64,000 nt of DNA from positions 1 through 64,000 of the forward strand of contig JAGYJD010000001.1 in NCBI GenBank assembly GCA_018402365.1, read 5' to 3'. Shown here in pieces: positions 26,354 to 33,825 of this stretch (positions within the stretch are counted from its first letter, which is position 1; every line of letters begins with the position of its first letter). Position numbers and translations under genes: made by a program. A model generated the notes under the pieces. That model did no database searches. It had not been told where the DNA came from and was given only the letters and a program-made list of their open reading frames with translations. This DNA comes from Candidatus Nanopelagicales bacterium (GTDB taxonomy: Bacteria; Actinomycetota; Actinomycetes; S36-B12; UBA5976).

Positions 26354-26761
26354 ATGGACCTTCACAAAATAGCAAAAGATTTTTTTAATGAGATTTGGAA
26401 TGAAAAAAATGAATCCGCTATCGATAAATTTATTGCTGAAAACGCCGCGGGCAACGACCCCAAATTTGGAGTAGGGCGAGAGAGTTTTAGAGCCCAGTGG
26501 AAGAACTGGTTAATTGGCTTTCCCGACCTAAACTTTGAAGTGAAAGAGATAATTGCCGAAAATAACTCGGTGGTTTCACGCTGGACCTTGACCGGCACCA
26601 ATAGCGGACCTTTTAGAGGTAAGCCTGCTACCAATAAGCGGGTAGCGGTCGATGGGGTAAGTATCGATCGAATTGAGAATGGGCAAGTCGCCTCGGGCTT
26701 TGATGCCTGGGACGAGCTAGGTTTTTTAAATCAACTGGGCTGGGTTGAAAAACAAAATTAA
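26354..26761 (+). CDS. SnoaL-like / ester cyclase family protein
   Basis: 135 residues with an NTF2-like cone fold of the SnoaL group: DFFNEIWNEKNESAIDKFIAENA at the start, FPDLNFEVKEIIAENNSVVSRWTLTGTNSGPFRGKPATNKRV in the centre, and IRIENGQ-like strand near the end. Members include polyketide cyclases and many proteins of unknown function. It is probably co-transcribed with the quinone oxidoreductase gene. A weak hairpin with A/T flanks follows the stop. Confidence 0.82.
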   Translation: MDLHKIAKDFFNEIWNEKNESAIDKFIAENAAGNDPKFGVGRESFRAQWKNWLIGFPDLNFEVKEIIAENNSVVSRWTLTGTNSGPFRGKPATNKRVAVDGVSIDRIENGQVASGFDAWDELGFLNQLGWVEKQN

Positions 26762-26769
26762 TAGTTTTA

Positions 26770-26797
26770 TTTTTTAGTGGCTTAGATCACTAAAAAA
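26770..26797. terminator. AT-rich bidirectional terminator-like hairpin
   Basis: TTTTTTAGTG and CACTAAAAAA make a perfect 10-bp stem with an 8-nt loop just after the SnoaL-like gene. The stem has only two G-C pairs, so strength is doubtful, but the position between genes and the A/T arms fit a terminator. Confidence 0.45.
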
Positions 26798-26858
26798 AGT
26801 CTATCTTTTTATCCCAATATTTTCTACACTACGGCACTTGCTAATATTAGGTATTGAG

Positions 26859-27014
26859 ATGATATTTACTTTATTTAACTTCAATGATGACATGAAGAGT
26901 ATGTATGAAGACTACTCACTAAATAATCTCTCCAAAGTTCACGAGAACTTAATAAGGATTAAACCGATTATTAATAACGATAGTAAATACTTAGAGATAA
27001 CGAAGGGGGTGTAA
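26859..27014 (+). CDS. small ORF of unknown function, 51 residues
   Basis: ATG 26859 to TAA 27012 encodes 51 residues beginning MIFTLFNFNDDMKSMYEDYS and ending LEITKGV. It is AT-richer than its neighbours and uses AGG and ATA codons. I recognise no domain; it is charged, without a membrane helix. The start has only a weak GAG upstream, and a TAATAT -10-like box lies at 26842. It is followed after 5 nt by a second small ORF, and a strong terminator ends the pair, which argues for a real transcription unit. The gene could be a remnant of transferred DNA. Confidence 0.45.
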   Translation: MIFTLFNFNDDMKSMYEDYSLNNLSKVHENLIRIKPIINNDSKYLEITKGV

Positions 27015-27019
27015 CTAAA

Positions 27020-27130
27020 TTGTCAGCACTTTTAACCGTAGGTATTGTAACCGCGGCTTCTGAATATTTGCGCAGAAAGTTAGAAAAGTACGATAACTGG
27101 GATCTAACCGGCGCTATGGAATCGAAGTAA
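27020..27130 (+). CDS. small ORF of unknown function, 36 residues
   Basis: TTG 27020 to TAA 27128. An AAGGGGGTG ribosome site at 27003-27011 sits 8 nt before the TTG and overlaps the end of the preceding small ORF, so coupled translation is plausible. The peptide has a short hydrophobic start (SALLTVGIVTAASEYL) and a charged amphipathic second half (RRKLEKYDNWDL). I do not recognise a family. The intrinsic terminator at 27153 lies 22 nt downstream. Confidence 0.45.
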   Translation: MSALLTVGIVTAASEYLRRKLEKYDNWDLTGAMESK

Positions 27131-27152
27131 GAATTTGAAACTCTAAACTTCT

Positions 27153-27192
27153 AGAGCCGAGTTGAACTTAATTTCAACTCGGCTCTTTTTTT
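27153..27192 (+). terminator. strong intrinsic terminator
   Basis: AGAGCCGAGTTGAA and TTCAACTCGGCTCT form a perfect 14-bp stem with a 6-nt loop, followed by a run of T to 27192. It ends the small-ORF transcript and, from the other side, lies 5 nt after the stop of the convergent peptidase gene, with A residues on that side. Confidence 0.9.
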
Positions 27193-27196
27193 AATT

Positions 27197-27838
27197 CTAA
27201 GAAATAGGTATTTTATCTCCGTGCAAAAACTGCTCTTTATTTAAGTGAACAGAGCCGCGACCCCAAACTTTCCATGTGCCATCGATATTAAAAATTGCAG
27301 TCTCTTCGTCAATTCCTAAAATATTAGATTTATCTTTTACTCCCAATAAGAAATACTTACCATAGCGATTGAAGTGTGGAATGATCTTTAAATTCACTAA
27401 TCCCAGACCTTGCTGACTACCAAAAAAGAATTTGCCCCCAACAATTTCAGCACCCATCATCATCGCCCCGGCGCTGCATCCGGCCAAAGCTACTCCTGAT
27501 TCAACGGCTTTTAGAACCGCGCGCAAGAGGTTCGTATTTTTAAGACTTTGCATGAGATAGTGCGGGTTTCCGCCAGAAAAATAGATTAAACCGGCATCTT
27601 CTAGGGATCCCGCAAAGTTTTCAGCGGCTGTTCGATCAAAGATTGATAAAAAGTCTTGCTCCATACCTAACCGAGTGGCTTGCTGTTGGCCCAAATTTTT
27701 CCAATATTGCAGACTTGCTTGACTCTCTTTGCCTGCCGCCAAAGCTACTTGCACATATCGCCCTGGTCTACTGATGGTCTTTTCAAAATCCTGCATCGAT
27801 GGCAGGTACTCCCCACTGCCGACTAACGCTAGTTTCAT
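27197..27838 (-). CDS. peptidase S51 / cyanophycinase-like protein
   Basis: 213 residues of the class-I glutamine-amidotransferase-like S51 family. YFSGGNPHYLMQSL and AGCSAGAMMMG (nucleophile Ser in the elbow) are diagnostic; LVNLKIIPHFNRYG supplies a His. Members are aspartyl dipeptidases (PepE) or cyanophycinases. The sequence does not decide between them; no cyanophycin synthetase is in the window. Diverges from the baeRF gene; convergent with the small-ORF unit and sharing its terminator. Confidence 0.85.
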   Translation of the reverse strand: MKLALVGSGEYLPSMQDFEKTISRPGRYVQVALAAGKESQASLQYWKNLGQQQATRLGMEQDFLSIFDRTAAENFAGSLEDAGLIYFSGGNPHYLMQSLKNTNLLRAVLKAVESGVALAGCSAGAMMMGAEIVGGKFFFGSQQGLGLVNLKIIPHFNRYGKYFLLGVKDKSNILGIDEETAIFNIDGTWKVWGRGSVHLNKEQFLHGDKIPIS

Positions 27839-27847
27839 TCTTTAGAA

Positions 27848-27876
27848 TTTTTACTTTTGTACAAAATTGTTAAAAT
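27848..27876 (+). promoter_or_regulatory. possible promoter of the baeRF leader
   Basis: TTTTTA at 27848 and TAAAAT at 27871 are separated by 17 nt. The -10 box is good, the -35 box weak. Transcription would begin near 27883 and give a leader of about 150 nt. Confidence 0.35.
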
Positions 27877-27928
27877 TTTATTCAATCAGTCCTCTTCGAC
27901 TTTCTTGGTGGTCTTTAGCAAGTTTAAA

Positions 27929-27989
27929 GGTAGTTAAAAGCCTCCGCTACCTATCAGGTGATAGTTCCCATATTTTTGGGCATTTTTTT
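27929..27989 (+). promoter_or_regulatory. structured leader with terminator-like end upstream of the baeRF gene
   Basis: GGTAG (27929) pairs with CTACC (27947); the overlapping CTATCA/TGATAG (27951-27964) can form a competing stem; CCCA/TGGG (27967-27980) is followed by seven T (27983-27989). This is the layout of an attenuator. I could not match it to a known riboswitch class. Confidence 0.35.
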
Positions 27990-28033
27990 AAGTTCTTGAG
28001 GGTGTAAGTTGATTTATAGAAGATAGGGGCAAT

Positions 28034-29104
28034 ATGAATAGAACCACATTAAATGAATTAAGAAAATTTAGAGGCACGCCAGTAATTTCTATTTTGGCAC
28101 CAACTCATCGACATGCCCCTGAAAATCAAGCCGATCCAATCTTGGTAAAAAACTTAGTGAACGAAGCTAAGGCAAAATTGCTTGAAGTTATGGATAAGCG
28201 AGATGCCGCGCTGACGATAGAAAACATTGATAAAGCAATTAACGACATTAACTGGGAAAACTTGTTAGACGGTGTGGCAATTTACGCTAGCGGCACCGGA
28301 TTTTGGGCTTATGACTTACCATTTTCTCCACAGCCAGCTGCAATTGTTGAGGATACCTTTGCGGTAAGAGAGTTAGTGAAGGCGGTAAATCGCTCTTACC
28401 GTTATAGAGTTTTGGCTTTGAGCGAATCCCCCACAAAGTTATTTTTGGGTGACAGAGACCGCCTGGTAGAAATAAGAACTGGCTTTCCGTTAGTTCATGA
28501 TGGACCAGGTGGCAAATCTGGTTTACCTACCGATTATGGGCAGAGAACTTCATTTCTAAGAGATGAAAATCACCGACAATTTTTTAGAAAAGTTGAAGAT
28601 GCTTTAAAAAATGTTGTGAAAGATGACCCAGCCCCACTTTTTATCACCGGGGTCGATCGCTATATCTCTTTCTGGGAAGAAGTGGCTCCGCAGTTCAAGC
28701 CAGCCGGAATAGTGAATGGCAGTTTCGACTACATGAAAAATGCAGAATTATCGACTCACGTGTGGCCGGTAGTCGAAAAATACTTTGCTGATCGAAGATT
28801 GGCAATGGTTGAACGTATTGAAAAAGCGATAGCCGCTCGCCACTTTGCCGGTGGTGTAGCAGAAGTGTTTGAGGCAGCCAATCAAGGACGAATCGATTTA
28901 CTGGTTGCACCTGAAGATGCTTTAATTTCAGCTTGGGTGAATGAAGATAAGACTCAGGTAGTTTCACCTGGTGAAGGTCTCGAAATAGCTGACATTGTTG
29001 ATGAAACGGTGGAGAGAGTTTTAGACACTGGCGGTGAAGTTGTCTTTCTGCCAACTGTGGAAATAGAAAAATACGGCCAGTTGGCGGCAATTCTTCGTTA
29101 CTAG
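28034..29104 (+). CDS. baeRF family protein (bacterial archaeo-eukaryotic release-factor-like, family 3 type)
   Basis: 356 residues with the baeRF three-domain pattern. The N-terminal part ISILAPTHRHAPENQADPILVKNLVNEAKAKL and the central YRVLALSESPTKLFLGDRDRLVEI recall the baeRF3 group. The C-terminal part (RIDLLVAPEDALI, LDTGGEVVFLPTVEIEKYGQLAAILRY) is the eRF1-domain-3/L7Ae-like end. The family is thought to act on ribosomes or in stress, but bacterial members are little studied. AGGGG lies 4 nt before the ATG. The 195-nt upstream gap contains a terminator-like leader structure. Confidence 0.82.
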   Translation: MNRTTLNELRKFRGTPVISILAPTHRHAPENQADPILVKNLVNEAKAKLLEVMDKRDAALTIENIDKAINDINWENLLDGVAIYASGTGFWAYDLPFSPQPAAIVEDTFAVRELVKAVNRSYRYRVLALSESPTKLFLGDRDRLVEIRTGFPLVHDGPGGKSGLPTDYGQRTSFLRDENHRQFFRKVEDALKNVVKDDPAPLFITGVDRYISFWEEVAPQFKPAGIVNGSFDYMKNAELSTHVWPVVEKYFADRRLAMVERIEKAIAARHFAGGVAEVFEAANQGRIDLLVAPEDALISAWVNEDKTQVVSPGEGLEIADIVDETVERVLDTGGEVVFLPTVEIEKYGQLAAILRY

Positions 29105-29115
29105 TAGCAACTATG

Positions 29116-29160
29116 GCAAACCTCCAAGAAGTCGATAAGGTATAAAGTAAGGAGGTTTGC
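29116..29160 (+). promoter_or_regulatory. inverted repeat that can pair with the nfeD Shine-Dalgarno
   Basis: GCAAACCTCC at 29116-29125 is the perfect reverse complement of GGAGGTTTGC at 29151-29160, which contains the nfeD ribosome site AAGGAGG. If both arms are in the message, a 10-bp stem would hide the site. A TATAAA box at 29141 in the loop could start a shorter message lacking the left arm. Confidence 0.5.
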
Positions 29161-29162
29161 AG

Positions 29163-29597
29163 ATGCCTGTATGGATGTGGGTAGCAGCAGCAGCAGTTTT
29201 GTTAGTTGTTGAAATGCTAACCGTTGATCTTTTATTTGCCTCTTTGGCTTTAGCTGCGATTGCCGCGGCGGTGGCCGCAGGATTTGGCCTAGGCGGAGTA
29301 AGTCAAGGTTTGGTATTCGGCATTTTTGCAGCCTTATCTCTATTACTACTACGGCCAATTGCGTTAAGGCACTTAAAGCGAAGGCCCGCCAACTTTGCCA
29401 CAAATATGGAAGCTTTAGTGGGTGCTCAAGCTTTCACAACTACCCAAGTGACTGAAATGGGTGGTCAAATTAAATTAAATGGTGAAACTTGGACGGCTCG
29501 CGCAACCACAGGCGTCATTGAGAAAGATGAAAAAGTTTTTGTTTGGGCAATTGAAGGAGCTACTGCGGTAGTCAAATCTCTAGGAGCAGATAAATGA
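29163..29597 (+). CDS. NfeD-like membrane protein
   Basis: About 145 residues: two or three membrane helices (MWVAAAAVLLVVEMLTVDLLFASLALAAIAAAVAAG and GLVFGIFAALSLLLLRP) followed by a soluble OB-fold (ALVGAQAFTTTQVTEMGGQIKLNGETWTAR), the short NfeD form. NfeD proteins partner stomatin/SPFH proteins in membrane microdomains. The next gene is such a protein and overlaps by 4 bp. I set the start at ATG 29163, 7 nt after AAGGAGG, rather than TTG 29157. Confidence 0.9.
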   Translation: MPVWMWVAAAAVLLVVEMLTVDLLFASLALAAIAAAVAAGFGLGGVSQGLVFGIFAALSLLLLRPIALRHLKRRPANFATNMEALVGAQAFTTTQVTEMGGQIKLNGETWTARATTGVIEKDEKVFVWAIEGATAVVKSLGADK

Positions 29598-30463
29598 ATA
29601 TTTCCTTTGCGTTTTTAGCGCTATTAGTTTTAGTTTTTGTTGTAGTGCTTTCTCGATCAATTCGAATAATCCCTCAAGCCAGAGCAGGCTTAGTCGAACG
29701 ACTAGGGCGCTACCATCGCACCCTAGGGGCAGGACTGACAGTAATCATTCCATTTATCGATCGCTTACTACCCTTAGTTGATTTAAGAGAACGAGTAGTT
29801 TCGTTTCCCCCACAGCCGGTTATCACAGAAGATAACTTAGTAGTGTCAATTGACACTGTTATCTTTTTTCAAGTAACTGACCCAAAGTCCGCAGTTTACG
29901 AAATTGAAAACTTTATTCAAGGTATCGAGCAGTTAACTGTTACAACTTTAAGAAATGTCGTGGGTGGCCTTGACTTAGAACAAGCACTGACTTCTCGAGA
30001 TTCAACTAACTCAGCGCTTCGAAGCGTGCTAGATTCCGCCACTGGCAAATGGGGCGTGAGGGTAAACCGGGTAGAACTTAAAGCGATTGACCCACCACCA
30101 AATGTGCAAGAAGCTATGGAAAAGCAAATGCGCGCCGAACGCGAGCGTCGCGCCGTTATTTTGACTGCAGAAGGCGAAAAGCAGTCTCAAATTCTTACTG
30201 CAGAAGGTGCTAGACAAGCCGAAATTCTTCGTGCAGAAGGTGATGCGCAAGCAGCAGTTCTGCGAGCTGATGGTGAAGCCAAAGCCATTGAAAAAGTTTT
30301 TCAGGCCATCCATCAAGCCGACGCTGATGACCGTGTTCTTGCCTACACCTACCTACAGCAACTTCCTGAGATTGCCAATGGAACTGCTAGCAAGGTCTGG
30401 GTAATCCCATCAGAACTCAGTGGTGCTGCCAAATTTATCTCTGAAGCTTTCAAAGGTAAATAA
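29594..30463 (+). CDS. SPFH/band-7 (stomatin, QmcA-like) protein
   Basis: 289 residues. One N-terminal membrane helix (FAFLALLVLVFVVVL) precedes the SPFH domain (IIPQARAGLVERLGRYHRTLGAGLTVIIPFIDR, typical of stomatins). The region near 185-235 has repeated AEGEKQSQILTAEGARQAEI units, the alpha-helical oligomerisation part. It likely forms membrane cages or rafts with the overlapping NfeD protein, affecting membrane-protein turnover. Convergent with the SDR gene, 13 bp apart. Confidence 0.92.
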   Translation: MNISFAFLALLVLVFVVVLSRSIRIIPQARAGLVERLGRYHRTLGAGLTVIIPFIDRLLPLVDLRERVVSFPPQPVITEDNLVVSIDTVIFFQVTDPKSAVYEIENFIQGIEQLTVTTLRNVVGGLDLEQALTSRDSTNSALRSVLDSATGKWGVRVNRVELKAIDPPPNVQEAMEKQMRAERERRAVILTAEGEKQSQILTAEGARQAEILRAEGDAQAAVLRADGEAKAIEKVFQAIHQADADDRVLAYTYLQQLPEIANGTASKVWVIPSELSGAAKFISEAFKGK

Positions 30464-30476
30464 AAACTCAGCTTGG

Positions 30477-31241
30477 CTAGAACTGAATTCCGCGGGTAAG
30501 GGCTCCATCTACCACCAAGTTAGCTCCAGAAATCCTGGAGGCCAAAGGGCTTGCCAACATCACTACGGCAAAGGCTTGCTCTTGAGGTGTTCCCATTTTT
30601 CCGGTTGGGTTTAGACCCATGGCAAAACTGAATAATTCAGGATTTCCTTGTTCAATATTTTGCCAAACTCCACCCTCAAAATAAGTGTTTCCTGGTGACA
30701 CGGTATTCGCTCTAATTCCTTTTTCAGCTAATGAAAAAGCTAAGTGAGCGGTGTAAGCAATAATTGCCGATTTAGCTGTTCCATATGGACCACCAGCAAA
30801 ATCTGCCTCTCTGCCAGAAACACTAGAAATATTTATAATCGAAGGACTTTTACTTTTTTCTAAATGCGGCAATGCGGTACGGCAAGTGCGAACTGTGTGC
30901 AAAACATCAACGTTCATAGATGCTGCCCAGTTTTCTTCGTTATCAGGTGCAATTGCCAAAGCACTAACGTTGCAAACCACGATATCTAGGCCACCAAAAT
31001 TTTTTGCTGAATCTTCAACCCACTTTTCAAGTTGTTCTTTGTTACCAACATCAAGCGCAGTACCAATTACGTTTCCACCCTCAGCCTTGATTGCAGTTTC
31101 GGCTTCTTTCACGCCATCAGCACCACGGGCGCAAAAAGCTACATTTACTCCTTCAGCTGCCAATCCTTCGACAATTGCTCGACCGATTCCCTTGCTACCT
31201 CCGGTAACAATTGCATTCATTCCCTTTAACTTGAGATCCAT
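30477..31241 (-). CDS. SDR family oxidoreductase
   Basis: 254 residues. TGGSKGIG cofactor loop near 13-20, ISSVSG with catalytic Ser, and YGTAK with Tyr/Lys are all intact. The residue pattern CNVSA replaces the usual NNA, as in several 3-oxoacyl or hydroxy-acid SDRs. Probably co-transcribed with the acetamidase gene 13 bp upstream; a joint pathway is possible but not defined. Confidence 0.87.
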   Translation of the reverse strand: MDLKLKGMNAIVTGGSKGIGRAIVEGLAAEGVNVAFCARGADGVKEAETAIKAEGGNVIGTALDVGNKEQLEKWVEDSAKNFGGLDIVVCNVSALAIAPDNEENWAASMNVDVLHTVRTCRTALPHLEKSKSPSIINISSVSGREADFAGGPYGTAKSAIIAYTAHLAFSLAEKGIRANTVSPGNTYFEGGVWQNIEQGNPELFSFAMGLNPTGKMGTPQEQAFAVVMLASPLASRISGANLVVDGALTRGIQF

Positions 31242-31254
31242 TTCTGTACCTTTC

Positions 31255-32259
31255 CTAGAGTGATAGCCCTTTGGCTCTGTCTTTTAAGCTTTGGTGCATT
31301 CCACCATAAGCATCAACCTTTGGTAATAAATTTTTTGCAGCTTTTACTACCACGCTGTAATTTGCATCAACCACATTGGCAATTGGCACCTTTGTGATTT
31401 GAGAAAGAAGTTGATAAGCGTCCATCTGATGCAAACCGTAAAGGTCTTGAAACCACCTAACTAAATCAACCTGTCCTATTCGCCATGAATCTTCCATTGG
31501 TCTACTGGAGCCAACGCTCATAAAATATTCATCATTTTCAAATCTGGGCCAAGCGGGCGCTCCTCCTTTAATTAAGTCAACCAAAATTATGGAGTCCATG
31601 GCCCCTTCTACCGCAGTGCCGCAAGCTTCACCTTCACCTTGACGATAGTGGCCGTCACCAATTGAAAAAAGTGCTCCTTCAACATTTACCCCTAGATAAA
31701 TTGTTGTGCCTTTTTTTACTTCTGGTGAATCCATGTTTCCACCAAAGCGTTCTGGCACCAAACTTGATCTAACTTCACCACCAGGTGGGGCAACTCCAAC
31801 TGTTCCCAGCATATTTTCGATCGGCAATTCAACTGCAAAATTACCAAACCTTGCCTCAAATCCAACAGTATTTTTGGCTAGATCAACTTCGTAAATCCAA
31901 GTTGTATCTGGCAATGCATCTTGCAGCATTGCGGTTCTATCGGTTGAAGTTAATCCACCAAAAAATGGAATGGTAGTTGAGGCGCCACGATTGCGGGCGG
32001 GCTTTAAATCAACAATATGGATAGCCAAGGTGTCCCCTGGCTCTGCACCTTCTACATAGAAGGGACCTGTTTGTGGGTTTACAAAACGTAAGTCAACTTT
32101 TTCACTCGAAAGATCATTGATACTTTTTATAGTGTCATTGAAAGCATCTTCTGACCAAAGCTTTAAAGCTTGACCGGGCTTTATTTTCATAATTGGCTTA
32201 GCTCCGCCAAAGGTATAAACCAATTGGTCAAAACTGGGTTTGAATTCAATTAATTCCAT
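31255..32259 (-). CDS. acetamidase/formamidase family protein
   Basis: 334 residues of the FmdA_AmdA family. Typical segments are GPFYVEGAEPGDTLAIHI, NRGASTTIPFFGG, NMDSPEVKKGTTIYLGVNVEGALFSIGDGHYRQGEGEACGTAVE (with the conserved GDxHxxQGxGE metal site) and EDSWRIGQVDLVRWF. These enzymes hydrolyse formamide or short amides to the acid and ammonia. If formamide is the substrate, the product would be formate, the substrate of the Fds dehydrogenase at 51 kb; this link is inference. Confidence 0.9.
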   Translation of the reverse strand: MELIEFKPSFDQLVYTFGGAKPIMKIKPGQALKLWSEDAFNDTIKSINDLSSEKVDLRFVNPQTGPFYVEGAEPGDTLAIHIVDLKPARNRGASTTIPFFGGLTSTDRTAMLQDALPDTTWIYEVDLAKNTVGFEARFGNFAVELPIENMLGTVGVAPPGGEVRSSLVPERFGGNMDSPEVKKGTTIYLGVNVEGALFSIGDGHYRQGEGEACGTAVEGAMDSIILVDLIKGGAPAWPRFENDEYFMSVGSSRPMEDSWRIGQVDLVRWFQDLYGLHQMDAYQLLSQITKVPIANVVDANYSVVVKAAKNLLPKVDAYGGMHQSLKDRAKGLSL

Positions 32260-32436
32260 GAAAAGAAATCCCTCTCAGCAATCAAATCAATTATTTGGTT
32301 AAACCTACTAAATACAGCCTGAGAGTGCCAGTGTTTTAATTAACCAACATTAACTAGGTAAATTACGCTTGCTTGGACTTGACCTGTGGCGCGATTTGGA
32401 GAGGTGAATCATGCGGATGCCTTAGCGTTAACCAGC

Positions 32437-32450
32437 TATGCTGATTTATT
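32437..32450 (+). promoter_or_regulatory. -10 box of a leaderless promoter
   Basis: TATGCT at 32437-32442 is followed by exactly 8 nt and the ATG of the DUF2237 gene. There is no Shine-Dalgarno. No convincing -35 box is present. Confidence 0.45.
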
Positions 32451-32849
32451 ATGAATGAAAACCAATTAAACGTGGATGGTGGCTTACTCGAGGTTTGCAG
32501 CCTAGAGCCCTTAACTGGGTTTTTTCGCGATGGATACACGAATACTGGGGCTGAGGACTTTGGCTCACATACGGTTTGCGCGGTGGTAAGTCAAGAATTT
32601 CTAGATCAACAAAAAGCAGTTGGGAATGACTTAATTACTCCGTTTCCTGAATTTAATTTTCCGGGATTAAAGCCCGGTGATCGTTGGGCGGTTTGCGCAA
32701 GTCGCTGGCAACAAGCTTTTGAAAATGGGGCTGCCTGTGGAGTGGTTTTAGCTGCCACAAATGTTGAGTCTTTAAAATTTGTTGATGAGTCGGCATTAAG
32801 AGCCCATGCAGTAGATGTACCAAATGATCTCAGCCACTTATCAGATTGA
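32451..32849 (+). CDS. DUF2237 family protein
   Basis: 132 residues. LEVCSLEPLTGFFRDGYTNTG near residue 13, then GSHTVCAVVSQEFL, GDRWAVCASRWQQAFENGAA and HAVDVPNDLSHL near the end are the conserved parts of DUF2237, a small soluble family of unknown function found in many bacteria. Conserved Cys residues are kept. It shares a transcript with the exonuclease gene 10 bp downstream. Confidence 0.9.
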   Translation: MNENQLNVDGGLLEVCSLEPLTGFFRDGYTNTGAEDFGSHTVCAVVSQEFLDQQKAVGNDLITPFPEFNFPGLKPGDRWAVCASRWQQAFENGAACGVVLAATNVESLKFVDESALRAHAVDVPNDLSHLSD

Positions 32850-32859
32850 ATAACCTTAA

Positions 32860-33753
32860 ATGAAATTGCAAGTTTTCAACAACTCTGAATTTACTGATAT
32901 AACTACTGCTTCTTATGAATATTTGGTAATTGATGTTGAAACTACAAGTTTTACAAAAACAGAATTTAGGATCATTGAAATCGCTTTAATTTTAATTAAG
33001 GAAGACGGGCAAAGACTCAAAGCTTGGCATACTCTGGTAAATCCAGAATGTAAAGTGAACTTCACTAAAGTTCATGGACTCACCGATGATGATGTCAAAG
33101 ATGCTCCCAAGTTTTCTAACATCGCAACTTTCTTGGCTGAAGAAATAGCCGGTAAAATACTGGTGGGCCACAATATTTCTTATGATTATGGAGTTTTAAA
33201 AAGTGAGTTTGCTCGAATCGGCATAAAAATGCCGCCGCTCGCCAGGATTTGCACACTTCAAATGTGCTACGACCTAGAGTTGCCGCTTGAAAACGTCACC
33301 TTAACTACAGTTCGAAAAGAACTTGAAATACCTGAAGGGCTGGCACACTCTGCCCTGCACGACACAGCAGCGACCACGGCAGTTTTTGCATCACTTTTAC
33401 ATCTGTATAAAACCAGACATGTGACAAAATTAAGAGCTTATAGTGGTCCGATTCTAGATAACTCGGCTGAAACTGAGTGGATGCCGGCCCAACTTTTTGA
33501 GGCCGAGTTTTTTGCTCAAGAGCGCCAAGGGATAAATGTTGAATCTGCAAATGACTTTCCAACTATTGCAAAAAAAGAGATTCTTGAAAAATTTTCTAGA
33601 AATGAAGAATTAGCTCGCCGCAGTGAAGAAACTCAAAATATTTGCCCTCAATGTGGCAGAGGGATTGTTGTTATAAAAAATAAGTATGCCGGGGGGCAAT
33701 TTAAGGGATGTTCAAAATTTCCTCAGTGCCGCTACAGTGAAAATTTAGCCTAA
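32860..33753 (+). CDS. DnaQ-like 3'-5' exonuclease with C-terminal topoisomerase-type zinc ribbon
   Basis: 297 residues. Exonuclease motifs: ExoI VIDVETTSF near residue 27, ExoII GHNISYDYGVL near 107, ExoIII HSALHDTAAT near 162, giving the DEDDh set. A linker leads to a C-terminal zinc ribbon, ICPQCGRG ... GCSKFPQC, like the repeats at the end of topoisomerase I. It may act in DNA repair or proofreading, with the ribbon binding single strands. The domain pairing is less usual than plain DnaQ. Follows DUF2237 by 10 bp. Confidence 0.85.
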   Translation: MKLQVFNNSEFTDITTASYEYLVIDVETTSFTKTEFRIIEIALILIKEDGQRLKAWHTLVNPECKVNFTKVHGLTDDDVKDAPKFSNIATFLAEEIAGKILVGHNISYDYGVLKSEFARIGIKMPPLARICTLQMCYDLELPLENVTLTTVRKELEIPEGLAHSALHDTAATTAVFASLLHLYKTRHVTKLRAYSGPILDNSAETEWMPAQLFEAEFFAQERQGINVESANDFPTIAKKEILEKFSRNEELARRSEETQNICPQCGRGIVVIKNKYAGGQFKGCSKFPQCRYSENLA

Positions 33754-33811
33754 CTAAACTTACCCACGGCTCTGATCTCTCACTCAGTGCTTTACCAAAA
33801 AAACCTCTCGT

Positions 33812-33825
33812 TAAGATGATTACTT
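33812..33825 (+). promoter_or_regulatory. -10 box of a leaderless promoter
   Basis: TAAGAT at 33812-33817, then exactly 8 nt, then the ATG of the DUF3293 gene. This spacing supports the upstream of two possible ATG starts. Confidence 0.45.

Noticed and set aside
26770-26797. Insertion-sequence end
   Set aside because: The inverted repeat is a single hairpin without partner repeat, target duplication or transposase.
30886-31263. 125-codon open frame on the plus strand
   Set aside because: It lies wholly antisense to the SDR gene, has no family likeness, and its composition mirrors the real gene.
32260-32450. Riboswitch upstream of DUF2237
   Set aside because: No convincing stems were seen, and the promoter signal next to ATG leaves no leader.
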